A stretch of 64,000 nucleotides of DNA, from the NCBI GenBank assembly GCA_938023075.1, contig CALHDG010000137.1, positions 1 through 64,000 on the forward strand, written 5' to 3'. The position numbers and the translations under genes were made by a program. This stretch comes from an uncultured Chitinophagales bacterium (GTDB taxonomy: Bacteria; Bacteroidota; Bacteroidia; Chitinophagales; JAHDHT01). This document shows positions 28,345-37,761 of this stretch, piece by piece. Each line of letters starts with the position of its first letter. The stretch's first letter is position 1. Under the pieces are notes generated by a model. It saw only the letters and a list, made by a program, of their open reading frames with translations. It did no database searches and was not told the origin of the DNA.

Positions 28345-31300
28345 ATGATCAATAAATTATTAGTAGCCAACAGAGGCGAAATTGCCATCCGGGTTTTCAG
28401 AGCGGCATCAGAATTAAATATTAAAACGGTAGCCATATATACCTATGAAGACCGGTTTTCATTACACCGTTACAAAGCTGACCAAGCCTTTCAAATTGGG
28501 GAAGATAACGACCCTTTAAAACCTTATTTAAATATTGAGGAGATTATTCAAATAGCGATTGATAACGAAGTAGATGCCATTCATCCGGGTTATGGTTTTT
28601 TGTCAGAAAACCCGGCATTTGCCAGAGCTTGTATGGCAGCTAATATTATTTGGATTGGTCCTTCACCAGAAGTAATGGAAAATTTGGGCAATAAATTGGC
28701 TGCCAAAAAAATAGCGGCTAAAGCAAACGTGCCAATCGTTGAAGCCTCACCCGAACCTTTAGTAAATGTAGAAGCGGTGAAAGCGGTTGCCGAAAAAATT
28801 GCTTATCCAATTATGATAAAAGCCGCAACCGGCGGCGGCGGTAGAGGCATGCGAGTAGTCCATCATGAAAAGGATTTAAACAACGCTTATCTCGAAGCTA
28901 CTAGCGAAGCCAAAACCGCTTTTGGTGACGACCGTGTTTTTGTAGAAAAATATATTGATGACCCCAAACACATCGAAGTACAAATTCTGGGCGATACGCA
29001 TGGCAACTTGGTGCATTTGTTTGAGCGGGATTGTTCTGTTCAACGCAGGTTTCAAAAGGTGGTGGAAGTTGCACCAAGTGTAGGTTTACAAAAAGCGACT
29101 TGCGAAAGTTTATATGAACATGCGGTTAATATTTGCAAGCAGGTAAATTATGTAAATGCAGGTACGGTAGAGTTTCTGGTAGATAAAGATGAAAAAATCT
29201 ATTTTATAGAAGTGAACACCCGCATACAAGTGGAACATACCATTACCGAAGTAATTACCGGTATTGATTTGGTGCGCGCTCAAATTTTAATTGCTGCTGG
29301 AGAAAACTTAGAAGACGAAATGTTGGGTATCGGCAAACAGCAAGATATACAATACAGAGGTTATGCCATTCAATGCAGAATTACTACCGAAGACCCTACC
29401 AATAACTTTAAACCCGATTATGGCAGGTTAGTTGCCTACCGAAGTGCTAGCGGTTTTGGTATTCGATTGGATGCCGGAAATGCTTATGCTGGAGCAATTG
29501 TTTCTCCTTTTTTTGATAGTATGTTGGTGAAAATTACTGGTTGGGGACATCGCTTTGAAGATGCCGCCGACCGCTTACACCGGGCTTTGCGGGAGTTTAG
29601 AATTAGAGGTGTAAAAAACAACATCTCCTTCTTATTAAATTTATTGAAGGATGATAATTTTAGAAAAGGAAACGTAACCGTCAACTATTTAAGCCATCAT
29701 ACAGAGTTAATGCAAAGTGCTGGTTGGCGAAATAGAGGAACCCGTATTTTGCGTTTTCTGGCAGATGTAATTGTTAATGGAAATGAAGATGTAAAACGGG
29801 TAGATGAAACGATTGAGCTAAGAACGCCAAGAATTCCCGAAGTAAATACAGCCAAACTTCAAAGAGGAACAAAAGACATCTTACAAGAAAAAGGAAGAGC
29901 GGCTTTAATTGATTGGGTTAAAGAACAAGACACTATATTATATACCGACACTACTTTTCGAGATGCCCACCAATCTTTACTCGCCACCCGTATGCGTACT
30001 TTCGATTTGTTGAAAATAGCCAAACCATTTGCTATAAAACATGGGCACGATTTATTTTCGATGGAAGTTTGGGGCGGAGCAACCTTTGATGTTTGTATGC
30101 GTTTTTTAAAAGAATCGCCATGGAAACGCTTAGTCAAATTAAGAGAAGAATTACCTAACGTCTTGTTGCAAATGTTATTACGTGGTTCCAATGGGGTAGG
30201 ATATAAGGCTTATCCGGATAATGTAATTGAAGCCTTTATTTTGCAATCCGCCGAAAATGGAATAGATGTTTTTCGGGTTTTTGATTCTTTAAATTGGGTT
30301 GAAGGGATGCGTATGTCAATAGAGACCATTGATAAAAAAACCAATGCTATTGCCGAAGCATGTGTTTGTTATACAGGAGACGTATTATCTAAAAATAACA
30401 ATCGATTTAACTTAGAATATTATACCGATTTAGCTAAACAATTAGAAGATGCGGGGGCACATATGCTGGCTATAAAAGATATGGCAGGCTTGCTTAAACC
30501 CCAAGCTGCTGCTTACTTAATCAACGGTTTAAAAGATGCTGTTGACCTGCCAATTCATTTACACACCCACGATACGGCTGCCATACAATGCAGCACTTAT
30601 GTAGAAGCCATTAATAGTGGTGTGGATGTAATTGATGTAGCCCTGAGTGCTATGTCGGGTTTAACTTCTCAACCTAATTTTAATAGTATGGTGGCTATGT
30701 TAGATGGGCATAAACGCAACCGTAAAATTGACTTGCACTCTCTTAATCAATTTTCAGATTATTGGGAAGATGTACGCACTTATTATTATCCTTTCGAAAC
30801 GGAATTGAAGGCGGGTACTGCTGAAGTATATCATCATGAAATTCCGGGTGGGCAGTATTCTAATTTACGACCACAAGCAAGAGGTTTGGGGTTAGAAGAC
30901 CAATTTGATACCATCAAACAAAATTACAAAGCCGTAAATGATATGCTGGGTGGCATTGTAAAAGTTACGCCATCTTCAAAAGTTGTGGGCGATATGGCAA
31001 TGTTTATGACGTCTAATAATTATAAGATAGAAGATTTATTAGATACTGAAAAAAGCATTGATTTCCCGGATAGTTTTAAATCGTTAATGCGCGGCGACCT
31101 TGGGCAATGGAGTAATCCTTGGCCCCACAATTTGCAAAAAATAGTTTTAAAAGATGAACAACCTTACACTACACGTCCGAATGCTCATTTACCACAAGTG
31201 AATTTGGAAGAAGGCTTCAAAAAATTTAAAGCTGAAAAAGAAGGTTTTGAAGATTACACCGATTTCTTATCATCTTTATTATATCCGAAAGTATTTGAAA

Positions 31301-31782
31301 ATTTTTATCATCATTGGTTGAGTTATGGTGATGTAAGTAAAATACCTACTAAAGCTTTTTTTTATGGTTTGAAAAGAGGGGAGGAGATTACAGTTAGTAT
31401 TGCTGTTGGTAAAAATATCATTATTGAATATTTGAATACCAGCAAGGAAGATGAAAATGGTGACCGTATGGTCATGTTTAGAATTAATGGTGATATCCGC
31501 TCCGTAAAAGTAAATGATAAGAATTTAACAGCAACCGTAAGTAAAGCCGTAAAAGCACAACTGCCTAACGAAATTGGTTCTCCTTTACAGGGCAGTTTGT
31601 CTCAAATTTTAGTTAAAGAAGGCGATGCGGTAAAAGAAGGACATCCGCTATTTATTATTGAAGCGATGAAAATGGAAAATACCGTTACCGCTCCAATGGC
31701 AGGTACGGTAAAGAAAATCTATCTTTCTGAAAAAACATTGGTGGCGCAGGATGATTTAGTAGTTGAAATTAAGGATAAATAG
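28345..31782 (+). CDS. pyc: Pyruvate carboxylase
   Basis: 1145 aa, the full-length single-chain enzyme that makes oxaloacetate from pyruvate and bicarbonate using ATP and biotin. The biotin carboxylase domain (residues 1-450) has IKAATGGGGRGMRVV and FIEVNTRIQVEHTITE. The carboxyltransferase domain (about 530-830) has DTTFRDAHQSLLATRMRT, GSNGVGYKAYPDN and the metal-binding HLHTHDT. The biotinyl domain at the C-terminus carries EAMKMENT with the biotin lysine at K1109. It replenishes the TCA cycle. It stands alone, with about 900 bases of repeats upstream and no downstream partner. Confidence 0.98.
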   Translation: MINKLLVANRGEIAIRVFRAASELNIKTVAIYTYEDRFSLHRYKADQAFQIGEDNDPLKPYLNIEEIIQIAIDNEVDAIHPGYGFLSENPAFARACMAANIIWIGPSPEVMENLGNKLAAKKIAAKANVPIVEASPEPLVNVEAVKAVAEKIAYPIMIKAATGGGGRGMRVVHHEKDLNNAYLEATSEAKTAFGDDRVFVEKYIDDPKHIEVQILGDTHGNLVHLFERDCSVQRRFQKVVEVAPSVGLQKATCESLYEHAVNICKQVNYVNAGTVEFLVDKDEKIYFIEVNTRIQVEHTITEVITGIDLVRAQILIAAGENLEDEMLGIGKQQDIQYRGYAIQCRITTEDPTNNFKPDYGRLVAYRSASGFGIRLDAGNAYAGAIVSPFFDSMLVKITGWGHRFEDAADRLHRALREFRIRGVKNNISFLLNLLKDDNFRKGNVTVNYLSHHTELMQSAGWRNRGTRILRFLADVIVNGNEDVKRVDETIELRTPRIPEVNTAKLQRGTKDILQEKGRAALIDWVKEQDTILYTDTTFRDAHQSLLATRMRTFDLLKIAKPFAIKHGHDLFSMEVWGGATFDVCMRFLKESPWKRLVKLREELPNVLLQMLLRGSNGVGYKAYPDNVIEAFILQSAENGIDVFRVFDSLNWVEGMRMSIETIDKKTNAIAEACVCYTGDVLSKNNNRFNLEYYTDLAKQLEDAGAHMLAIKDMAGLLKPQAAAYLINGLKDAVDLPIHLHTHDTAAIQCSTYVEAINSGVDVIDVALSAMSGLTSQPNFNSMVAMLDGHKRNRKIDLHSLNQFSDYWEDVRTYYYPFETELKAGTAEVYHHEIPGGQYSNLRPQARGLGLEDQFDTIKQNYKAVNDMLGGIVKVTPSSKVVGDMAMFMTSNNYKIEDLLDTEKSIDFPDSFKSLMRGDLGQWSNPWPHNLQKIVLKDEQPYTTRPNAHLPQVNLEEGFKKFKAEKEGFEDYTDFLSSLLYPKVFENFYHHWLSYGDVSKIPTKAFFYGLKRGEEITVSIAVGKNIIIEYLNTSKEDENGDRMVMFRINGDIRSVKVNDKNLTATVSKAVKAQLPNEIGSPLQGSLSQILVKEGDAVKEGHPLFIIEAMKMENTVTAPMAGTVKKIYLSEKTLVAQDDLVVEIKDK

Positions 31783-32149
31783 AATTTTATGTGCTGTATT
31801 GCTAACATGATTAGTGCACTTTAAATTAAATAAACAGGTTTATCGTAATATTATATTATTGCATTTTAACTTACGAAAAAATAAATGAACTTTTGGTGAT
31901 TTTTTGTTGTAGGATTTCTTCCTTTGGTTGAAATAAAAGGAGCTTGTTGCCTCGAACGAAGTGAGAGGTCTTGCAATATTAAACTATAGGGGTTTTAAGT
32001 GATTTTGACAGGATTTGCCTCAATCTCACCAAATTAAATTCAAAATTTTAGTGTCACCTTCTATACTCAAATTGGTATGGCAACATTGCACGCAAGGCAG
32101 CCAATGGGTATTCGACTTGCTCAATGCGAAACATGCCTTTAAAGTCAAC

Positions 32150-32372
32150 TTTTCTTAATCCTTGCCTTCTTTCTTTCTTGTTGAGCTTATTGTTTAGTTG
32201 GGTTTTCTGATTGTGGGCTTTAATCTTCTTGCCATCCCAAACACTTTCTTCTGTTTTTATATCGGTAGGTTAATACCGGGTCTTACGGTTCTTGGTAATC
32301 TTAATCTTTAATGTGTAAGTACCGTCTTTATTTAAGTGGCGTGTCCATAATATCGGGTTTAATTGATGCCAT
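32150..32372 (-). pseudogene. Decayed N-terminus of a Bacteroidota tyrosine recombinase/integrase
   Basis: Read on the minus strand from the ATG at 32372 (MASIKPDIMDT), then shifted one frame, the sequence reads RHLNKDGTYTLKIKITKNRK, TRY, stop (TAA at 32272-32270), then LPTDIKTEESVWDGKKIK and a lysine-rich LNNKLNKKERR. This is the arm-type DNA-binding domain that opens Bacteroidota integrases (DGTYPI..RITKNRK.RYI.T). One frameshift, one nonsense codon and a missing catalytic domain show it is dead. The rest of 31783-32600 contains no other recognisable gene. Confidence 0.75.
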
Positions 32373-32600
32373 ATTAAAATCATTTGTTCGTAAGCAAAGA
32401 TAGTTTTTAGAAAAACATTTTTTACTACAATAGGCAATTGTTTGCATATATTTACAATGTGAAAGTTGCAGAAAACGTGGTGTTTATAGTAATTTAAAGA
32501 AAAATGACATACCTTGTAGAAGAAGTTGTTTTTTGTAAAAATGTAAATTCATTCCAATCGCTTTAAAATATAGAACACCCTTGATAATTTCATAAGAAAA

Positions 32601-32639
32601 CAAAAAAAGGGATAAACCTTTCTAAAAAGTTTATCCCTT
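32601..32639 (-). terminator. Terminator of the small lipoprotein gene
   Basis: On the minus strand, AAGGGATAAAC / GTTTATCCCTT followed by TTTTTG, 35 bases past the stop codon at 32674. Confidence 0.85.
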
Positions 32640-32673
32640 GTAATCAATGGCTACGCGGTATCTTTATATTATA

Positions 32674-33207
32674 TCAGTTCACCGTTCTACCTTTGGCAGT
32701 GCGTGAGCGAACATATAAATTTTTCGTTTTCTTTAAATCGATCAGTAAAAAAGCATCGGCACTACTGGCGTTGGTAGAATATTGTTCACCGTTGTAAGTC
32801 ACTATTCCATTTTTGCCGTTCCATTCCGAGGCGAGTAAGTAAAATCGTTTTTGTTTTTCGGGGTTAGCACCAAAGGTTAAAAAGTGATCATCATCATCAT
32901 CAAAGCAAATGCCGTAACGGTTATCTTTAGCTTGCCAAATGGCAACACCCGGTGTGCCTGCTTTTATAACTACTTCCTCCACTTGTTTGCCGTTTTTTAT
33001 TTTTACCGTACCGTTTACAATTTGGGTTTCGCTATCGGCAGCGTTTCGGTATAATACAATATCTTTTGATGTATAAAACTGAATTTGCTCTATTTCCGGC
33101 TTTCCCCAATTGTGCTTTTCTTGTAAATAACCCGAATAAGGCACTAAATTTTTAGTACAAGAACTTAGTGCGAAAAGTATAACACATAATCCAATTAATA
33201 GTCTCAT
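32674..33207 (-). CDS. Small lipoprotein of unknown function
   Basis: 177 aa with a signal peptide and lipobox ALSSC (C17). The mature part contains beta-strand-like segments (EIEQIQFYTSKDIVLYR, EEVVIKAGTPGVAIW) and an unusual acidic run FDDDDDHFLTF near residue 105 that could bind a divalent cation. The end is basic. It is divergent from metG, separated by about 140 bases, and has its own terminator. No family was recognised, although the VLYR..A......G.V strand pattern is like other short Bacteroidota lipoproteins. Confidence 0.75.
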   Translation of the reverse strand: MRLLIGLCVILFALSSCTKNLVPYSGYLQEKHNWGKPEIEQIQFYTSKDIVLYRNAADSETQIVNGTVKIKNGKQVEEVVIKAGTPGVAIWQAKDNRYGICFDDDDDHFLTFGANPEKQKRFYLLASEWNGKNGIVTYNGEQYSTNASSADAFLLIDLKKTKNLYVRSRTAKGRTVN

Positions 33208-33299
33208 TGTATTTTAAATAATTATGATTCTATGACCGCATGAAACAAGTCATCGTTTAACGAAGGCTTTAATTTTTTTGAACTTTTAATAGTTTAATC

Positions 33300-33328
33300 T
33301 TGTTAACAAAAGTTTATAATTACATTTG
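33300..33328 (+). promoter_or_regulatory. Bacteroidota-type promoter for metG
   Basis: TTG (33300-33302), an 18-base spacer and TACATTTG (33321-33328), 20 bases before the metG ATG. Confidence 0.65.
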
Positions 33329-33348
33329 CTTTTTAATATTTTGATAAG

Positions 33349-35448
33349 ATGAACAGATACACCGTAACTTCTGCTTTGCCCTATGCCAATGGACCTTTAC
33401 ATATTGGTCATATTGCCGGTGCTTATTTACCGGCTGATATTTTTGTGCGCTATCTTCGGATGAAGGGAGCCGATGTTGCTTACATTTGTGGTTCGGACGA
33501 ACATGGTGCTGCGATTACTTTACAGGCTAAAAAAGAAGGTATCCACCCTAAAGATATTATTGACAAATATCACGAACTAAACAAACAAACCTTTCAACAG
33601 TTTTTAATTAGTTTTGATATTTATCATCGTACTTCGGAAGCGATTCATTATGAAACGGCTTCCGATTATTTTAAAACCTTGTACGACAAAGGGGTTTTTG
33701 AAGAAAAGACTACGGAACAATATTATGATGAAGCCTACAATCAATTTTTAGCAGATCGATACATTAAAGGAACTTGCCCAAAATGTAACAATGAAAATGC
33801 TTATGGCGATCAATGTGAAAAATGTGGCAGTACTTTAAGTCCTTTAGAATTAATTAATCCGGTTTCTACTTTAAGTGGAAAAACACCGGTTTTAAAAACC
33901 ACTACCCATTGGTATTTGCCCTTACAAAATGATACCAATTGGTTAAAAAACTATATTAACGAAGGCACCGTAAATGGCAAAACTCACCACCAAGCCAAGG
34001 CGTGGAAAAAAAATGTATTAGGGCAATGCAACAGTTGGTTAAACGATGGCTTGCGTGCTCGTGCCATTACCCGAGATTTAGATTGGGGCATACCCGTGCC
34101 ACTGCCTGAAGCAGCAGGTAAAGTTTTATATGTTTGGTTAGATGCGCCTATTGGGTACATTTCTGCCACTAAACAATGGGCTTTAGATAATGGCAAAAAT
34201 TGGAAAGATTATTGGCAGGATGAAAACACCAAACTCTATCATTTTATCGGTAAAGATAATATTGTTTTTCATACCATTATTTTTCCTGCCTTATTAAAAT
34301 ATCACGGTGATTATATTTTACCAGAAAACGTACCGGCAAACGAATTTATGAATTTAGAAGGGGATAAGATGAGCACTTCGCGGCAATGGTCGGTTCGTTT
34401 AGATGAGTATTTAAAAAAATATCCAAACAAAGTTGATGAGATGCGCTACGTACTTGCCAGCAATTTCCCCGAAACGAAAGACAGCGAGTTTACCTGGAAA
34501 AATTATCAGGATACGATTAATAATGAGTTGGTTGCCACCTTTGGTAATTTTGTAAACCGCGTGTTGGTATTAACCAATAAATATTACGATGGGGTAGTGC
34601 CGCAAATAGACGAAAGCATTCAGGTAAATAGTGGGGAACGCCTTGGTGATCTGCAAAATTATGAAACGATTATACAAAGCATTTCAAACAAAGTAAACAA
34701 TTACGGCGCGTTAATAGAACAATTTAAGTTTAGAGAAGCCTTAAGTCAATTGATTGACATTGCCTCTTATGGTAACAGCTTTTTACAATTTAATGAACCC
34801 TGGAAATTAGTAAAAACCGATGCTGTAAAAGTAGAAAGCATTATGAACATCGCTATAAAAATTACAACCGTTTTGGCAGGCATTTGCGAACCCTATTTAC
34901 CGGCTACCTCTCAAAAGATGAAAGCCTTATTAAACGTAGATAATCTTGTTTTTAATTTTGAAGATTTGGAAAGTGCTATTAAAGAAGTGGTCTCTGTCGG
35001 TCATACTATTAATAAGGCAAGTATTTTATTTGAAAAAATTGAAGATGACATGATCAACAAAGAACTTCATAATTTAAAAGCAGCTTCTAACCAAACCGGC
35101 AAAGAAATGATAACATTAAAAGAGACGATTCAATATGATGATTTTGCTAAATTAGATTTCAGAATTGGTACCATTACCGCTGCGGAAAAAGTGCCCAAAG
35201 CCGATAAGCTACTTCAACTGCAGGTAGATATGGGCTTTGAAACACGCACCATTGTTTCGGGCATTGCACAACATTTTGAACCCAATGATATTATTGGACA
35301 GCAAGTAACAGTAGTAGTGAATTTGGCACCGCGAAAGTTGCGTGGAGTAGAATCACAAGGGATGATTTTAATGGCAGAAGATGAAAATGGACTATTGGTT
35401 TTTCAGGCACCAGCGGCTACAGTGGCTAATGGTTCTTTGGTTAGTTGA
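33349..35448 (+). CDS. metG: Methionyl-tRNA synthetase
   Basis: 699 aa; it charges methionine onto tRNA(Met) using ATP. The class I signature HIGH is at residues 18-21 and the second signature appears as KMSTS (340-344). The zinc knuckle CPKC...CEKC uses C143, C146, C156 and C159. A C-terminal tRNA-binding (EMAP-II/Trbp111-like) domain of about 110 residues is fused (DFRIGTITAAEKVPKADKLL...VVNLAPRKLRGVESQGM), giving the long dimeric form. The SpeD-type gene follows after 16 bases and is probably co-transcribed. Confidence 0.98.
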   Translation: MNRYTVTSALPYANGPLHIGHIAGAYLPADIFVRYLRMKGADVAYICGSDEHGAAITLQAKKEGIHPKDIIDKYHELNKQTFQQFLISFDIYHRTSEAIHYETASDYFKTLYDKGVFEEKTTEQYYDEAYNQFLADRYIKGTCPKCNNENAYGDQCEKCGSTLSPLELINPVSTLSGKTPVLKTTTHWYLPLQNDTNWLKNYINEGTVNGKTHHQAKAWKKNVLGQCNSWLNDGLRARAITRDLDWGIPVPLPEAAGKVLYVWLDAPIGYISATKQWALDNGKNWKDYWQDENTKLYHFIGKDNIVFHTIIFPALLKYHGDYILPENVPANEFMNLEGDKMSTSRQWSVRLDEYLKKYPNKVDEMRYVLASNFPETKDSEFTWKNYQDTINNELVATFGNFVNRVLVLTNKYYDGVVPQIDESIQVNSGERLGDLQNYETIIQSISNKVNNYGALIEQFKFREALSQLIDIASYGNSFLQFNEPWKLVKTDAVKVESIMNIAIKITTVLAGICEPYLPATSQKMKALLNVDNLVFNFEDLESAIKEVVSVGHTINKASILFEKIEDDMINKELHNLKAASNQTGKEMITLKETIQYDDFAKLDFRIGTITAAEKVPKADKLLQLQVDMGFETRTIVSGIAQHFEPNDIIGQQVTVVVNLAPRKLRGVESQGMILMAEDENGLLVFQAPAATVANGSLVS

Positions 35449-35464
35449 TTGATAAAAAAATCAA

Positions 35465-35890
35465 ATGGAAAGAAGTAAAATGATTTATGGAAAACACCTA
35501 ATGCTGCGAATTGCAAAGATAAAAAAGCATGAAAGTTTAAATGATGAAGAAGCCATTTTTGCCTTTTTAAAATCACTTGTTGCACGTTTGGGCATGCGGG
35601 TTCTTGCCGGTCCGGTAGTAGGTAATGACGATAGTGGAGCATTGAAAGAAGGTTGTTCAGGAATAATATTATTATACGAATCGCACGCCGCTATTCATAC
35701 CTACACCAAACAAAAAGAAGCCTTTATCGATATTTTTTCTTGTAAAGATTTTGAGACTACAACGGTTTTCAAGGTGATTACAGCAACTTTCGGAGACTTC
35801 ACTATATTAGAAGAACAGGTTTTAAGCAGAGGGCACCATTGGAATGAAAATTTAGATGCTGAGTATGAAGCGTGGACATCAAAAAAATGA
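35465..35890 (+). CDS. SpeD-family (S-adenosylmethionine decarboxylase-like) pyruvoyl enzyme
   Basis: 141 aa. The self-cleaving core is clear: GCSGIILLYESHAAIHTYTK, then FIDIFSCKDFE. S73 is the expected pyruvoyl precursor, and H78 and C93 keep the exact spacing of S63/H68/C83 in Thermotoga SpeD, so processing is predicted to work. Canonical SpeD makes decarboxylated SAM for spermidine synthesis. Some members have switched to arginine or ornithine, and no aminopropyltransferase gene is next to this one. Two start codons (35465, 35480) are possible. Being 16 bases behind metG links it to methionine/SAM use. Confidence 0.8.
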   Translation: MERSKMIYGKHLMLRIAKIKKHESLNDEEAIFAFLKSLVARLGMRVLAGPVVGNDDSGALKEGCSGIILLYESHAAIHTYTKQKEAFIDIFSCKDFETTTVFKVITATFGDFTILEEQVLSRGHHWNENLDAEYEAWTSKK

Positions 35891-36019
35891 ACTTTGTTAT
35901 TTGAATTCAGCAGGGATGCCTATTCAACTTTTACATTGCATTAATTTTGTTTTTGATTGGTAAGTTGTAGCTATGTTAATAACAAATCATACCGCCTACA
36001 AAAATACGATTCAATTATC

Positions 36020-36373
36020 TTATTTCTTCACCTCTTTTTCTAAAAGCAATTCTAAATCAGCTAATAGAACCTGTAGATGCTGCTCTTTGGTATCCCACAA
36101 TATTTCTGGATTAATCTGGTAATAGTCGTGAACCAAAATATGTCTTAAACCCTGAATTTTTGACCATTCAATATGGTTGTATTTTTCTTTTAAATCAGAA
36201 GTGATATGATAGGCTGCTTCTCCAATTACTTCAAAATTTTTAACAACAGCATCTTGAACCAAATCATTTTTGAGGAAATCATCTATGTACAATTCTTCGG
36301 TGTATCGAAAAATCTTATTAATACTCTCCACCATATGCCCAATTCTTTCAATATCTGGTGGTTTAGTTGCCAT
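36020..36373 (-). CDS. hepT: HepT-like toxin (DUF86 family)
   Basis: 117 aa, all helical, with the HEPN RNase motif R-x4-H-x-Y in RHILVHDYY and the family phrase VVKNFEVIGEAAYHI. In the MntA/HepT system this HEPN RNase is silenced when its partner adds AMP groups to the tyrosine of the motif. Its start overlaps the end of the mntA gene by 11 bases, the standard coupled order with the antitoxin first. The active residues are all present, so the pair looks functional. Confidence 0.92.
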   Translation of the reverse strand: MATKPPDIERIGHMVESINKIFRYTEELYIDDFLKNDLVQDAVVKNFEVIGEAAYHITSDLKEKYNHIEWSKIQGLRHILVHDYYQINPEILWDTKEQHLQVLLADLELLLEKEVKK

Positions 36374-36761
36374 AAATAAGTAATCTTTCTTTTCTTATTT
36401 TTTGGCTGAATGATTTTAATTCTCTGCCTTCTTCTACAATGTCAACCAATCTACCTGTTAATTGCTTAAGGTCTTGCTTCATTTCAACCAAATCGAACAA
36501 GGTTACCTTGCTGTTTTTTTTAAATACCACCATTAAATCAATATCGCTTTCATTGCTAAAATCTACAATTCTTGCAAACGAACCAAATACCCAAGCCTTT
36601 TCAACTTTAGTATCTAAAAAAAAGCCTTTTAAAGATTTAAGTATTTTTGATCTACTTTGTTCTTGCTGTACTGATTTTTTTGTAGCTTTAATAAGTGCAA
36701 CATCATTCTTGTTTACAGAAGTTTTGCTGATATGTTTTAATGTTGATTGAAGATCTTTCAT
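36363..36761 (-). CDS. mntA: MntA-like nucleotidyltransferase antitoxin
   Basis: 132 aa. A minimal nucleotidyltransferase domain with GSFARIVDFSNESDID (GS-x11-DxD, one residue longer than the usual x10) and a third acidic strand LVDIVEE. The first 50 residues form a charged helical extension that is longer than in the shortest family members. It is predicted to adenylylate the HepT tyrosine. It is the first gene of the overlapping pair, and its product could also regulate the operon. Confidence 0.9.
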   Translation of the reverse strand: MKDLQSTLKHISKTSVNKNDVALIKATKKSVQQEQSRSKILKSLKGFFLDTKVEKAWVFGSFARIVDFSNESDIDLMVVFKKNSKVTLFDLVEMKQDLKQLTGRLVDIVEEGRELKSFSQKIRKERLLIYGN

Positions 36762-36963
36762 ATCGCCTCTTTTTTCAAAGATAATTAAATTTTTAGTAGA
36801 TGGTAAGATGCCTTGTCTGTATTTGCAAATCGTAGCACGAGTAAATAGTTATTATTAGATATATAAGTCGCTAATCTCACCGGATTAGTTTTAAGTCCAT
36901 TAATATTTCCGCACCTTAATCAGCCTGAATAGCATCCCATTATCTTGTTCATATTGCTCTTTA

Positions 36964-37119
36964 GGAACGATGAGAAAATAAATTTATCAACTCTGATAAA
37001 GTCATTTTTTGATAGACGAGTTGAAAAACGTAGGCTTAGTGGGTCTAAGACGAGGCTTTTCAAGGAAGTATATCGGAAAATGGCAAAGTCAGATGGTAAA
37101 TTTATTTTTTTATCGTTCC
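36964..37119 (+). mobile_element. MITE-2, copy B (156 bp)
   Basis: Ends GGAACGAT...AAAATAAATTTATCA and TGGTAAATTTATTTTTTTATCGTTCC, flanked by TTA on both sides (36961-36963 and 37120-37122). The interior carries the same palindromic AAAAACGTAGGCTTAG / CTAAGACGAGGCTTTT core as copy A, in the opposite orientation. Short open frames through it are incidental. The remainder of 36762-37340 has no gene. Confidence 0.9.
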
Positions 37120-37362
37120 TTAGCTAAATCACTTATATTCAAGATTGACTTTCCGAATTTGCCAAGTCTGTCTGCCCTATTTAGCATAGCTGACAAACTG
37201 TTTAGAGTTTAGAGTGCTTAGTTCTGTAATTTTTTTTTTAAGAAAAAACCCAATTCAGATAGTTTTGCAAACACTTGGTGAGAAAGTAAAACAAATAAAT
37301 GCCTTATCAATCAACTCTGCATCATATACAACAAATAATTTCATTAACGTTCTACAACAAGC

Positions 37363-37563
37363 TTGCTAAATATTAGTGCTGATAAATCTCACATAAGTGA
37401 AGTTGTTTTGTATAATAATATGGGGCAGCTTGTTGTAAGCCAAGCCTTTGATAATAGGCAAGATATTAAAATTAATCTCGAAAATTTGGCTTTTGGTTTA
37501 TACGTAACTGTTGTAAATATTAATGGTCGATTATCTCCACATAAAGTTTTTAACTCAAATTGA
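37363..37563 (+). pseudogene. Remnant of a T9SS C-terminal sorting domain
   Basis: 66 codons reading LNISADKSHISEVVLYNNMG, then QLVVSQAF, ending GLYVTVVNINGRLSPHKVFN, which is the body of a T9SS type A domain. An in-frame stop lies just upstream (TAA near 37345), and the expected NVYPNP start is garbled in another frame (FINVLQQA). No cargo domain precedes it, so it is the last piece of a deleted secreted-protein gene. Confidence 0.7.
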
Positions 37564-37761
37564 TAAGAGCAAAACATCAAGACAAACAAAACGTAATAAG
37601 CAGAATCTAAAAAAGATAAAACACGACATCTTAGCCAAGATTTTTCATACTGACTATCATAAGGAATAATTTTATAACTGCTCATTTGCGTACATTTTAT
37701 TTTTAACTACTGATTTTTATTTCTTCTTAATTTAATATATACTAAAAATACTTTTATGTAA

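Noticed and set aside
36945-37212. Two short plus-strand frames near MITE-2 copy B
   Set aside because: They follow the MITE-2 sequence and recur in copy C on the other strand, so they are element sequence and not genes.
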